Below are positions 27,601-41,496 of a stretch of 64,000 bases of DNA, one piece after another (position 1 is the first letter of the stretch; every line of letters starts with the position of its first letter). This DNA comes from Enoplosus armatus (Eukaryota; Chordata; Actinopteri; Centrarchiformes; Enoplosidae). The translations under genes were made by a program, and so were the position numbers. The stretch is taken from positions 12,041,192 through 12,105,191 of the forward strand of contig NC_092196.1 in the NCBI RefSeq assembly GCF_043641665.1. The letters run 5' to 3'. Below the pieces are notes generated by a model. It saw nothing but the letters and a program-made list of their open reading frames with translations. It ran no database searches and was not told the DNA's origin.

Positions 27601-30600
27601 CGTTTTTCTCCCCACCCACTGATTTTTAGGAATAGATGGTGCCACTTAATCAATGCATTTTCCACACAGGCTCAAAAAGGTCACATTGTCTGCCACAAGT
27701 GCCTCTTTTGAGAGGTCTTGTCATGCTGCTCAGAAATGGAAGCAAAAACACCCCTGAAAGTCTTTCATTCGCCTCATCCACAGTTCTCCGCTTTCCTCCC
27801 CCATCACTCATTTCTCCTCCTTAATGCCTCCTCTGAACAGCACTCACATACTTTCAGGAAAAGTCGGGTATTTACCTGTTAGCTCTTGCTGAGGTCTACA
27901 AATGAATGGGTGTGTGTTTGAGTTTGTCTAGCGCTACATCAGTGTTCCTCTTCTGTAACTGTGACAACAGAGTGACAATGCACTCTTCAGTTCACTCTTA
28001 TTTCCTTGTCAAACCTCATATTATTTAAGGCTACAAGAGTTTTGCTATTGTTCAGCATCCCCTCAACCTCCCATTTTCTCTTTCCTTTCTAACTTCAGCC
28101 AATGTGGCGGCTGCAGCAGGCGGCTTCATCTATTTCCTGAGCTACCTGCCTTATTTGTTCCTGTGGCCACGCTACGACCTACTGAGCCATGCCCAGAAGG
28201 TGTCGGCCTGCCTCATCTCCAACGTGGCCATGGCCATGGGAGCTCAGCTCATGGGAATGTTTGAAGGCAAAGGTGAGACTTAAGGTCATGGTCTAAGTGA
28301 CATTTTGTCAACTACTGTCCATAAATGTTGGGCTATCTGGCTATATTAGGAAGTAAGGGTCAATGTCTCTATTCTTTTCTTTTTGCCCCCGTAGGTACGG
28401 GAATCCAGTGGTCAAACTTGTTTGACTCTGTGACGGTGGATGATGACTTCTCCCTGGCCCAGGTGTTGGGCTTGCTGCTGTTTGACTCTGTCCTCTATGG
28501 GTTGGTGGCCTGGTACATGGAGGCTGTGTTTCCTGGGGAGTACGGAGTGCCTCGACCATCTTACTTCTTTGTACTGGTATGCTTCAAAGCTAAGCGCCTC
28601 ACACACACATTCACTGGGGATGTAACCAAATGCAGACACATTAGTAGGATGTAAGTATGAACAGATAATGCCTTTAGTCTTGACAGCAGTGTCAGTAATT
28701 CAAACTTCGTCAGGTTGGTTATTGTCATCACCTTTCCCAGTAACACTGCTGTTTTTAATATTTCTGTTATAATTTGCAGTAACATATATTCTGTTCAAAG
28801 TTCAAAGTTCAACAGATTTTTTCACTGATGCACATTTCAAACCATTTTTATTGATCACGTATATAATATTGTTTTAATACACATGTTAAACTTTAATATT
28901 TTGTAGAAATAATTTTCAGGTCTATAAACTTGACGAAAAACTATTTACCTTTGGATTTCTAAAGAGTTGTTACTGCCATTTATATTTCTTTAAGAAATCA
29001 AATGGTGTTTATCAAAAAAAAAAGATAAATAAGGGATATGATACTACTAGTGCAGCAATACTAGTGCAGTTAAGAGGACGTGACCCCTCACCAGCTTCCC
29101 ACCTGTCAGCACTAACTGTATTTGTTGAAAGGCATCAACAAGCCTGGACTACTGCTACCAGGAACTGACGAAGCATTCACACTGTGGTTTACAGTTAAAG
29201 TTACATTATCATGTGCAAGTGGGTGGTGCTCAGCGCTTACAGCACAATTAGGTAGTTGCACGGTCACAGCCGAGGTCTCCTGTAAGGGAAAAATGACCTA
29301 AGATTAAAGAAATTGCTGCACTCAGTGAAAGCGGAGGGGATTGAAAACGTGAGGTCGCAGCATATCGGCCAGAGGAAATCTTTGGGTTCAGCTAGCCAGA
29401 ATAACAGGAAGCGTCTGAGTCGGTCCCGCCAACACAAATACGGTTTATCTTTATAACAACTATGGACGATCACGAAATGGCGTGCCTTTACACCCACACA
29501 AAAATAAACTCATGCTAACCCATTTCCCAGTAGTCAGGAATTCAAGAGACTGCCAGCAGGGTGGGGATTAGATACTGACGCACTTTATGTCCATTGTGTA
29601 AGTGGGTGTGAGTTGCTGTTTCTACACCGTAGAAAGTGGAGGTTTGACTCTTAGGAAGTGCACCAGAGGGAGGTTTGGTCAGGAAACAATCCGCTCTAAT
29701 GTGGAGTGTACATGAACAATGTTCATGTCAGCCCACTCTCCCGCTCTCTTGTGTTTTTATGAATGATCGCGTTCCTCTGCTTCCCTTTTTGCATCCTGTA
29801 ACTACTTTGCGTCATTGAAAAAAAGATGTGAGACATACACAGATTATGCAATACATGATATAATTTTTGACTTTGACACAGTACTATTTTATACAGCTTT
29901 TTTAGGCCAGTTTCACCCCACTCCACTTCCTGCCTCTATCTATCCCTCACTTCATCTCCATCCCCTCATCTGCAGCCTTCATACTGGTGCAGCAGTCCTC
30001 GCATGGCTTTGGTGAATGAGAAAGAAGAAGAGGAGGATGCAGAAAAGGCTCTGAAAGGGGAATTTATAGAGGAAGAGCCAGCTGGACTAGTCTCCGGGAT
30101 CAAGATTAAACACCTCGCTAAGGTGAGCGGCAAAACAGACACTTTGACCCAGAGGGTCAACATGTCCACGTACTGTGAAAGGGCGCAGATGGTGCAAGTT
30201 TCCAAAAAAAAGTGTAGACAGTTATTAAAGATTCTGCTGCAGGAGTGAGATGGTAAATAAGCAAGAAGGTTACTCTGTCGCCATACATTTTTTTTCTCAG
30301 GTAATGCATTTAAATCTTTTGGGTTTATCCTCTCGACAGGAATTCAGAGTGGGCAACAAGACGCGGCAGGCCGTGCGGGATCTCACGCTGAACATGTTCG
30401 AGGGCCAGATCACGGTGCTGCTGGGACACAACGGTGCTGGGAAGACCACGACACTGTCCATGCTGACAGGTGACCAGCTTAAACCAATGCACAAGCAGAC
30501 ACAATCAGACATAGATGCCACCTAAATCATCTAAACTGACTTCCTTTGTGCTCGTGCTTGCAGGGTTGTTTCCCCCCACCAGTGGCAGGGCCTATATCAA

Positions 30601-33600
30601 CGGTTACGACATCTGTCAGGACATGGCTCTGATCCGCCGCAGTCTGGGACTCTGTCCCCAACATGATGTACTGTTTGATAACCTTACCGTCAGAGAGCAC
30701 CTGCTCTTCTACGCACAGGTACTTGCACAATAATGCACTTACACACAAAAACACACACTCATATACTGTATAAATCCTTCAGCTGCTGGGAGTTTGGGTG
30801 AGAAGATGGTTTAATTGGTGTGTTTATCTGCTTGATATCCAGCTGAAAGGCTACTCCAAAGAAAAGATTCCAGATGAGGTAGACCGGATCATCCGTATCC
30901 TCAACCTTGAGGACAAGCGACAGGCTCGCTCCAAGACCCTCTCTGGTGGCATGAAGAGAAAACTCTCCATTGGCATCGCCCTCATTGGAGACTCCAAGGT
31001 CAAGAATTTCATGAGCATTATTCACTGTGATTCCTTTTGTTTCATCCTTCCTCCACGTTAACCACGTCTCTTCCCTGACCCTGTCTGTCTCCAGGTGGTG
31101 ATGCTGGATGAGCCCACATCAGGTATGGACCCATCAGCTCGACGTGCCACCTGGGACCTTCTGCAAGGGGAGAAGCGCGGTCGCACCATCCTGCTCACCA
31201 CACACTTTATGGACGAGGCCGACCTGCTCGGTGACCGCATCGCCATCATGGCAGGAGGAGAGCTGCAGTGCTGCGGGTCACCACTCTTCCTTAAGAACAA
31301 ATATGGTAAGAGAGGAGTGGAGTGGAAATAAAGAGGCGTTGACGAGATGTCACTCTATGAGGTGCGGTTGTTAAAACACAGTCATCCTATGAACCTTTTT
31401 ATGAGAATTTAATCATTATTAATGGTGGGAACATACACGATTGTTAGAGTGAATAGAGTGAAAAATACAAGCCTGTTCCTGTCCTCTGCCCACCAGGTGC
31501 TGGCTACCACATGGTGATAGTAAAGGATGCTCTTTGTAATGTGTCCGAGATCACCCGCCTTGTCCACATGTATGTTCCCAACGCCACAATGGAGAGCAGT
31601 GCTGGGGCCGAGCTCTCTTACATCCTGCCCAAAGAAAGCACCAGCAGGTGAGTCAGTCAGGGCTTTGTTCATAGAGTATTCACAATAACACAGTGGAAAG
31701 TGGTAGGAAGACCATTGACCAGAAAGGACACCTGCTGAACACTAAATGATAACCTGTGTGAAAGGACTACAGACTAGAGATGGTAACAGTATGGCTCTTT
31801 CTCTCTTTGGCTCTGAGCTTCAAACTCTCTCTCTCTTTCTCTTCTTTCCTTTCATTAGAGAAATCCATACAAATTGCAATCTGTGTTAAATATACTGAAA
31901 CAAAATCTCTTTACCATGACCTTTCAGTTTCTCTCTCTCTCCAAGTTATTCTATGCCTCCGCACCAGCAATAGTTGTGGCCGGAGGCATTATGTTTTCGG
32001 GTTGTCCGTTCCATTTTCATGAGTGCGATATCTCAGGAACGCCCTGAGGGAATTTCTTCAAATTTGGCACAAACGTCCACTTGGACTCCAGGCTGAACTG
32101 ATCAGCTCATTGGTTTTGGTGATATTGAGCTTCCGATAATTTTTTGTTGCACCATGTGACAAAGCCCTCTATCAGTCCTCTGTAGAAATAGGCTGTAAGT
32201 GAAGACAGCATGTTTCTCACTGGAAAAGAAAGTCTTCACGACATATATTATATTCTATTATATGAGTCTGGGCAGACAGGGATATAAACTGCAACTTATT
32301 ACGTTTGCGGAGGCGGTAATTCTAATTTCCTTTTATCGCCATCTCTCCTGTTACCTTGTTTTATGGTCTTTATATGTACTGAAAATCTAAATCATAATCC
32401 CCCCCACAAATTGGACTCCGCATTGGCACTTACTACTGTTCTACTATTCGATTTAAGGCGGAACAAAAGGTACAATATATGAATCCATTTCAAAACACAG
32501 TGATACAGAGTGAAATTTGGCAGCTTTATACTCATCAAGACCTCAGATTGTAATATTGAGTGATATCATTTGTCCCACTTTGAGGTAGTGTGTAATCTGT
32601 TTCCCTGGTGCACTGTGTTTGTGTTTTCTCTCAGGTTTGAGCTGCTGTTTGCTGAGCTGGAGATGAACAGAGATGAGCTGGGCATCGCCAGCTACGGAGC
32701 CTCAGTAACCACTATGGAAGAGGTTTTCCTTAGGTAGGCGAAATACGATATGGGCGAACATGATAGTCTTTCTAATTTCCTATATCAGCAGGATCTGACT
32801 CGAGGAGTAACTCTCTGACTGCCAGACACAGCTGCAATTTAAGACAATGTACTGATAGAAATCATTGTACAAGAGGAGACATTTTAATGCAAAAGAAACA
32901 CTGAACCAAACCTTAGTGAAAAAAGAAACAATTTTCTAGATTTCTTTACATGCAAGCCAGTGCTATGGCTGATATGTTCGCCTCCCCTCCTTTGCTCACA
33001 CATCTCAGTCCCAGCTGCCTGCTGCTTACTGAGCCGTCATTTCTTCCATCTTCCCGGTGGACTGTATCTGTGGCAACGAGCATGAGAGCGCTACTTCAGC
33101 TAGCACGAGTGTGTGACATTGTAATTGCCGCTGCCAAGAATGTTAGTCTCACAGGCCTCATTATTTACAAGTCACACTGGGAGTCCATCAGTGTGTTGTG
33201 GTGGCCATAAACACTGTACAACAAACATCAAACATGACACCAAGAAAAGCTGCTGTTTGAACATTTGGTCATTTAGCTCCCTTCTGGTGCTCAGTGTTTT
33301 GCTACCAAGTAAAACGACTTGTCAGTTAGATAGTAACCATCTGACCATTAAGAGCTTTTTTTAATTAAACCTTTATTAAAAATTAAACACTGTATGATGG
33401 TTGTTTTAAACTAGAGTATGTTGTAGTTTTGTCTTATTTACTGACATAGAGCTCAAATATATAAATACTGGTAGCTTAACATAGTCCCCAGTTTTTCTAA
33501 AATCGTATTTTTTTGTTCATAAGTTTGTTATTTAATTCCACGGGTAAGAGGTGTAGAAAGGATAGACTAATGGTAGGAAGATGTAACTAAGCTCACAAAG

Positions 33601-36600
33601 GCACAAAGGTTTCTAATATAGTTGGATCTGCCCTCTTGTGTAGGTGCCTGGATTAGATGATAATTGAATTTTAAGGTCCAGAAATAGCTTTATTGGCAAG
33701 TAACCCTGCCTTTCTTCAGCTGTTGAAAGGAAGGAAAAATAGACTGGATAGATTTTTACAGCACAAAATAAGTAATAATAATAATAATTTTAATGTTACA
33801 AAAACATTTTATAAACTTTATCTTGAGCTTTACTCTAATTTCAGCAATGGTTTCTTTTATTAAATGGACCTATTCTCTGGTTGGTTACTAACAAAACTGA
33901 AGACTTCCTATTTGTTCCTGCTTTCAGTAAATTGGTGGATAACCACAAATTAATTTGTGTGTCCAGAGTGGGAAAGTTGGTGGATTCTAGTTTGGACATC
34001 CAGGCGATCCAGCTGCCCGCCCTGCAGTACCAACACGAGAGACGCTCCCATGACTGGACCACAGATGACGCCAGCAGCATCAGCGGCATGACCGATGTCA
34101 CCGACTTCACGGACAGCGGCACGCTCATCTCAGAGGACTGCTCCAACATCAAGCTGAACATCGGGGTGAGATAAGAAGAAGCGTACTGATGGTTGTCATC
34201 GTTTCTGCATACCATTCACATTGCTCACATTGCTCACACTCTTTTCAGGTCAGACTATACCTGCAGCAGTTTTATGCCATGTTCCTGAAGAGGGCGCTGT
34301 ACAGCTGGAGAAACTGGAAGGTGATGGTGGCTCAGTTCCTGGTCCCTTTGGTCTTCACCGTTGTGGCCTTAGTTGTGGCACGCACTTTTCCCAATCACAA
34401 GGAAGCTCCTCAGCTGAGGCTGGCACTCAGCCGTTATGGTTCCACCAGGGTCCCTGTGGCTCTGCAGCCTAGGGCGGGTCCCCTGGCCTCTGCCCTGGCA
34501 AATACATACAGTTCACAGCTGTCTGCCCAGCGAGGCCAGCTCATCAACATCACGGGTAAGCAGAGTGAGAGGGACAGGGACTTGGCTTGAGTGCTTAGCT
34601 GAGTATTTACTGACCATGTGCCCCTTTTCTCCTGCTCCCCATCAGACTTTACTGATTACATCCTGACCCAAGCAGAGGAAGAAGGCGGCAGCTTTAATGA
34701 GCGTTGTGTGGTGGGTTCCGCTTTCTGTGGCAGCAGCAGCCAATATGCAGAAGCAACAGCCTACTTCAACAACGAGGGCTACCATACACCCGCCACAGCC
34801 CTCATGATGGTGGACAACGCTCTGTTCAAACTTTTGGCAGGGCCGAATGCTTCCATCCAGACGGGCAATTACCCCATGCCCCGCAACCTGTCTGAGGTCG
34901 CCAGGAGCCAGCTCACAGAGTGAGTGGAGGGGGGAAAGAGTTCTCAGAGTTAAAGTATGAATTTCACTTTTCTGGGGGAAAACATTAACTCCAAAAGGGA
35001 TTTTAATATAGATTTAAATCCCAAGTAGTTTTGTATAGCCATCCTACTGACACGAACAAGGCCATGTGAAATATTGAGGTTAGTATTGATTTGTAAATTA
35101 CACAGAACTTTTGTAAGCTAGCCGGGTTTAACTGATCACCAGGGAGGATTTGAACAGGTGTTTTATATCTGTCTCTCTGTTATTTCACATCTCTCTCTCT
35201 TTTGCTATTTCTTCGCTTTTCCTTTGCACCATTTCTCTTCAATTCTCATCAACCCCTTTTTCGCCTCCTTCCCTGTTTTTTCTTTTCTTACCGTCTCAAT
35301 CTTTTCCTCCATCCTTAGGGGGAAGACAGGCTTTGCCATCGCCATCAACCTGATGTACGGTATGGCCTCCCTGTCCAGCACCTTTGCCCTGCTGCTCGTA
35401 ACGGAGTCCTCTATCAAGTCCAAGCATGTGCAGCAGGTCAGCGGCGTCTACCTGTCAAACTTCTGGTTTTCTGCCCTGCTGTGGGACCTGGTCAACTTCC
35501 TGCTGCCCTGTCTCCTCATGCTGGTCAGTATCGGATATTACTTGTTGGGATAAAGTGACTGAGAGTGACTAGTTAGTGTAGACAGAGGGGTCTGATTTGT
35601 CCAGGCAGAGAATACCGTATCTATGAAATTGACGTATGCATTGTCTTAATCTTATGCTCCTAGGTGGTATTTCAGGCATTCGGAGTCAAGGCTTTCGTAG
35701 ACAACAACCACCTGGTAGATGTGTTGTTGTTACTGCTGCTGTATGGCTGGGCTGTCGTGCCTCTCATGTACCTGCTCAGCTTCTTCTTCTCCACTGCCGC
35801 TACTGCCTACACACGCCTCACCATCTTCAACATGATCTCTGGCACGGCCACCTTTCTGGCTGTCACCATAATGACCATCCCAGGTGAGAGGAAGACGCTG
35901 GCTTCCAGCGCTGGTCGACATTTAAAGTGTCTCAAGTTACCGTATTTGCCATGCTGATAAGACAGCGGCACCTTTTCAGAAAGCTGTTTTTGGAAAAAGA
36001 CTTTCTAAGATAAGGAACACTTTCAGTCCTGTTGCACCCGAGATGCTATTAGTCCAAAAATGACAGAGTTCTGATACTTATTATTGTAAAAGTGAAACAT
36101 GAAATACTCCCATACTTCCCACACGTATGTAGCTTGTCCCAATATATTTTCATGTGCAGCAGCTTCTTCTGTTCTCCTGTCTAGGAAGCCACCAACTACC
36201 ATTTTTCTGTCAATTTTGAGCTCTTCATCATGACATTCTGTGACACTGGTAATTCTTGGCTGCTTGACAGATTAATTGGTCCCCGGGCTTTTTCTGCAGT
36301 AAAGACGCGAGATGTTTTCAAGATGTTTTTTTCTCGTCAGGAATTTCATTTTCTCTGTGGCAACATATTACATGAGCCACCAGAAACTCATGTAGGTTAA
36401 ATTAGGCTAAATATGCAGAGGTTGACTCTAAAAGACACAATATAAACGGACTTGAGCGCGCTAGCTTGGCAACAATGGCTACAAACAACCCATAATGCAA
36501 CTCTTTGTAGGTGCTGGTGCTCTGATGTTGTAAATGTCTTGCCCTCGAATATGATATGACCCCCACTTTTTCAATCCTCTTATACCCGGGTCAATATGTT

Positions 36601-39600
36601 ATGGGCTAGTTTTAAGTCTTGTGTTTGACTGAATGCATCATGAGTGAAGTATGTGGATGGCACAAAGGGAAAAAAAACCCTCCCCTTCAGAGATTTGGGG
36701 GTTCAGTTCCCAGCATCAATGCTTCTGGCTTGGCTGCGTTCCTCCATTGAATATGAAATGCAGTATTTGTGGATGGTAAGCCAGCGAGGGATCGTATTCT
36801 AGCTGTTGATGGCCTCCTTATGCATTCCTTTTGCAGACTTGAACCTGCAGGATCTGTCGCACTTACTGGATAAGGTGTTCCTGATCTTCCCAAACTATTG
36901 CCTGGGCATGTCCTTCAGCCAGTTCTACCAGAACTACGAATTCATCTCGTTTTGCACCTCCAGTCCAATCAGCCAGGCATTCTGCAAGTACTTAAGTAAG
37001 TACTGCCTAAATGTAGTATAAAACAATGAATATGTGGTCTACTACCTGAGTTTACCATTTAGTTTGTGATGGATACATGATATAGAAGAGATCATTATAA
37101 TGATAAGTCATGATGTGGGTGGCAGCATTTCACATGCATTGGTTCATTTTTATGGTGGCAATGAATACCCTATCCTTATATGTATCCTATAAATAAGGAT
37201 CATTGCTTTCAGTTGTCACCAAAGAACACACCGATCGAGCAGATTGATTTAAAACTTTATTTTCACTTGGATTTTATGTGCCCACGCATTCAAAAGTTGT
37301 GTTTTTTGCTACATGTTCAGTGTAGTTTACAGTAAACAAGGTCCTCTTGTGACAAGGACAGCTCAACAAATACTTCCTGTAATGGAAAGTAAAGAGGAAA
37401 TGGAGACACAAATAAGTATAATGATTCCATTTAACTACAGACTGTTGAGCTGCAAATTGTATTTTTATGATCCTGTTTTCACACAACTTTTCCACTGTGA
37501 AATTACTTGATTTCTTGTGTAAACCCTGCATATTAATGCCCTTAATTTATTTGACATAACTCAGTGTTTTTCTGGTTCTAGACATCACATATCAGACAAA
37601 CTACTTCTCGATGTCCGAGCCTGGTGTGGGGCGCTTCCTCGTGGCCTTCTCAGTGCAGGGCGTAGTCTTCATCATTCTGCTGTTCGTCATCGAGCTGCAG
37701 TGTGTCCGCACTCTCCGGCGACTCCTCACCTCCCTGTGCAGAAGACGCAAACAGGTAGATGAACTGTAGGAGTGGTGAAGAAGGCAGTGTTTGTCATTTG
37801 CTGTGTTTTTGATTTTTTTTCACTTTCCAGTTTCAACTGAGATTTCCTAGCAACACAGTTTGCACTGCGTAGAACAGGGGTGCACACACTTTTTCAGCAT
37901 GCGAGCTACTTATAAAATGACCAAGTCAAAATGATCTACCTACTATAAAAATGCAAAACATATATTTATTTATAAATATATTGAGTATTCTTTATATGTA
38001 CAATATATGTTGGTGTACCTTGCATAACTGCATGAACCCATATTGCACAATATAACTCTGTACATTTTTTGTCATTACCTTACTCTGATGACTTGCACTG
38101 AATGGAATCAGCCAGGGATGCATTTTGCCGCACTTGGCGCGCTTGTACGCGCATGCGTGGTGACCCATGTGTCAGAAAAGATCAGATGTCAGACTGGCTG
38201 CCCTGTATGTCAATCAAGCGACAAATTTCATAGTGAGGATGGATGATAGGCTGACGTCTATTTTTTTTTAATGCCATGCGATCTACCCACACTACCTTTG
38301 CGATCGACCGGTAGATCGCGATCGACGTATTGGGCACCCCTGGTGTAGAACGTCTCTCTGGGAAAGGTGTGGTTGAATTTATTAACACTGAAGCCTCTAA
38401 AGACAACTTGAGTAGTGGTTGTAGATCCACAAAGTGAACCGTCTCTGATCATGCAGATTTGAATAAATGTAGACAAAATGGTGTGAACATTTCATGAAAA
38501 GGACATTTTAACTAACTAACTGGAGTAACTCAGTCACAGTTAGAAAAACTGCCACTGTGTTGGTTCATATTAGGTTGAATGCCAGTTGGCAACATTTGTC
38601 TCATAAAAGAGGTCTGGCAATTAGCACTTTGATTCGTGAGGTGTCAAAGCAGCTTGAGACTAATAACAGAACTGCAAACCAACCAGATCATCTGCCCCCA
38701 AAGTGTAGGTGCATCTGATAATAAACCTGCAAACGGATGTGTTATATCAAAGGGAACTTGAATTGAATTGAGTTAGTTAGTTTTTCCCAAAATGGATACA
38801 GAGAATTTAATATATCACTCTTTACATAACCAGCCGCACTTCATCAGGCAGAAGAGGCCACAAGGTGTTACTTGAGGCTCTTCACACATCTAAGATCTAT
38901 TACCGCCTCTGCATTCATCAGCACCCAGAACTTATTCAAGGGATTCTTTGACATTTAAGAATTACATATCTCCTCTGAAAGACTGAAAATCCTTCAACTG
39001 ATTAAAGAAAACACTACAGAAAGCATTTAGAGCTGGAATTATTAGTTGATTTATCGATGAGTTGATCGGCAGAAAAATGTATCTGCAACATTTTTCAAGC
39101 AGAAATACCAAACATTGCCTTGTTTCAGCTTCTCAGTTGTGAGGATTTGCTGGATTTTGGTTAATCTTTTCTATCCTACATATGTGTGTGTCAGTTACCT
39201 CTAATAGAGGATGCAGCACTGCTCCCAGAGGACAGGGACGTGGCCGAAGAGAGGAAGAGGGTCCTGGAGTGCCAGCCAATAGTAGAGTCTATGGTTGGTA
39301 GCCCCCTCATACTGCAGGAGCTCAGCAAGGTATGTAGCGCAGGAGTCTTTTCCTTGTATGCATGGGCCTGAATTCAACACTGAGACAGAGAGTGCGTCAG
39401 ACGAGTCTGTCACTGAGAGATATGGCGAGGTGGTACAATCCCACTGTTATCTCTCCTTCTCAGGTGTACAGCAGCGGGGAGAACCTCCTGGCTGTGGACA
39501 GGCTGTCTCTAGCCGTGGGGAAAGGAGAGTGTTTCGGCCTCCTGGGCTTCAATGGAGCAGGCAAGACCACAACCTTTAAGATGCTGACAGGTGATGAGAG

Positions 39601-41463
39601 TGTTACCTCTGGGGACGCCTACATTGATGGATACAGCATCTTGAGAGACATTAAGAAGGTAAGAGTGGAGGGACATGGACATTTTCAGTACTTCAACTTT
39701 TGGATTTAAGTTTACTAAATCTTCAATGCAGAACCGTGCTGCTTTCAAAAGGCCAAGATTTGAGGATATTTATCTCTGGATTGCAGGTGCAGCAGCGCAT
39801 CGGTTACTGCCCTCAGTTTGACGCCGTGTTGGACCACATGACAGGAAGAGAGACTCTGAGTATGTATTCCAGGCTCAGGGGAATACCAGAGAAGTATGTG
39901 TCTGGCTGCGTGGAGAATGTCCTGCGGTCGCTGCTGCTGGAGCCTCATGCTGATAAACTAGTCCGCAGCTACAGGTAGAAAATCTGTTCCATTCCTCATT
40001 CTGTTTCCTGCCCTACAGTTCACGTATTAGCCTAAATAACGCTGTATTTTATTGAGCAAGTGTGTGTAAATAATATGTCACCATCAATGTACTCAGTGGC
40101 GGTAACAAGCGGAAGCTGAGTGCAGGCATGGCTCTGATTGGTGGGCCTCCAGTCATCTTCCTGGATGAGCCTTCGACCGGGATGGACCCCGTGGCCAGGA
40201 GGCTGCTGTGGGACGCTGTGACACGCACACGGGAATCCGGAAAGGCCATAATCATCACTTCTCATAGGTGAGCTTTGTAGTATATTTTAGGGGACGGCAG
40301 TGGTACAAGTACTGTACTTTGGTATCATTTTGATATACTGCTCCTTTTCTTGAGTATTTTCATTTTCTAGTTTTAGCTTCTCTATATATGTTTAACTAGT
40401 TAAGTCCAGTGGTTCCCAGCCTTTGGGGTTGGAGCCCATTTTAAAGGGTCACAAGATACAGAAGAAATACCAAAGTTGTTCTGCAAATATCGGTTAGTCC
40501 GACCTCTTTGGGTCTCGGACAGTTATCTAAATGAAACCATCTAGGAAAGTTTAGAGGTGAAATGTCTCTTTGGTTGAACTGCTAACAACTCATAAACATC
40601 TGGAACACGACAAGGGGCCCCAACTACTTGATTTGACTTTAGTAAAAGATACGACTACATCTTCCACCACTTGGTGTTAGTTGAAAGAAGTTGCATTGCT
40701 ACATCTTGACAGAAGAAGAGAGGATGCTTACACCCTTTACCTGTCTCCCTCACCAGTATGGAGGAGTGTGAGGCCCTGTGTACCAGGCTGGCAGTGATGG
40801 TCAACGGTCAGTTCAAGTGCCTCGGGAGTCCCCAACACCTGAAGAGCAAGTTTGGCAGCGGCTACACGCTGCTGGCTAAAGTACACATAGAGGCAGAGTT
40901 GGAGGACAGTGACCTGCAGCTATTTAAAGACTTCATTGAAAGTACCTTCCCAGGTCAGAGGCATACAGTTAACGGTCAATAGTAACAGTAACAGTAACCA
41001 AGTAAAATAACCAAGAACATAATTGTTATCATGTTTTAGGTCTCAGAATGCAAAACAACAGAACAAAATCTATTCTTGTAGCTGCATTTACATTTACAGT
41101 TATCAAACAAAGCAAATCTAACTGTGTGAATTTTCTCTCACCACAGGAAGTCAACTGAAAGATGAGCACCAGGGAATGGTGCACTATCATTTGACTGACA
41201 AAACACTTACCTGGGCCCAGGTAACTGACTTACAGAAAAAAAAAATCCACAATTTCCTCAATAGGGAAATACAGAGAAATATCTGCACTTATGCTGTGTT
41301 AGAGCTCCCTCTAGTGGATATAGTCTCCTCCTTCTGATGTTGTCATGTTTCCACCTCAACATGTTTTCATCTTGATGGGTCTGTAATTTAAAGAAATGCA
41401 TTGATCATTTTTAACTAATGATGTTTGCATGGAGGCACATGTTCACAGTAATAGTATAGTCAT

Positions 41464-41496
<33 letters not shown>

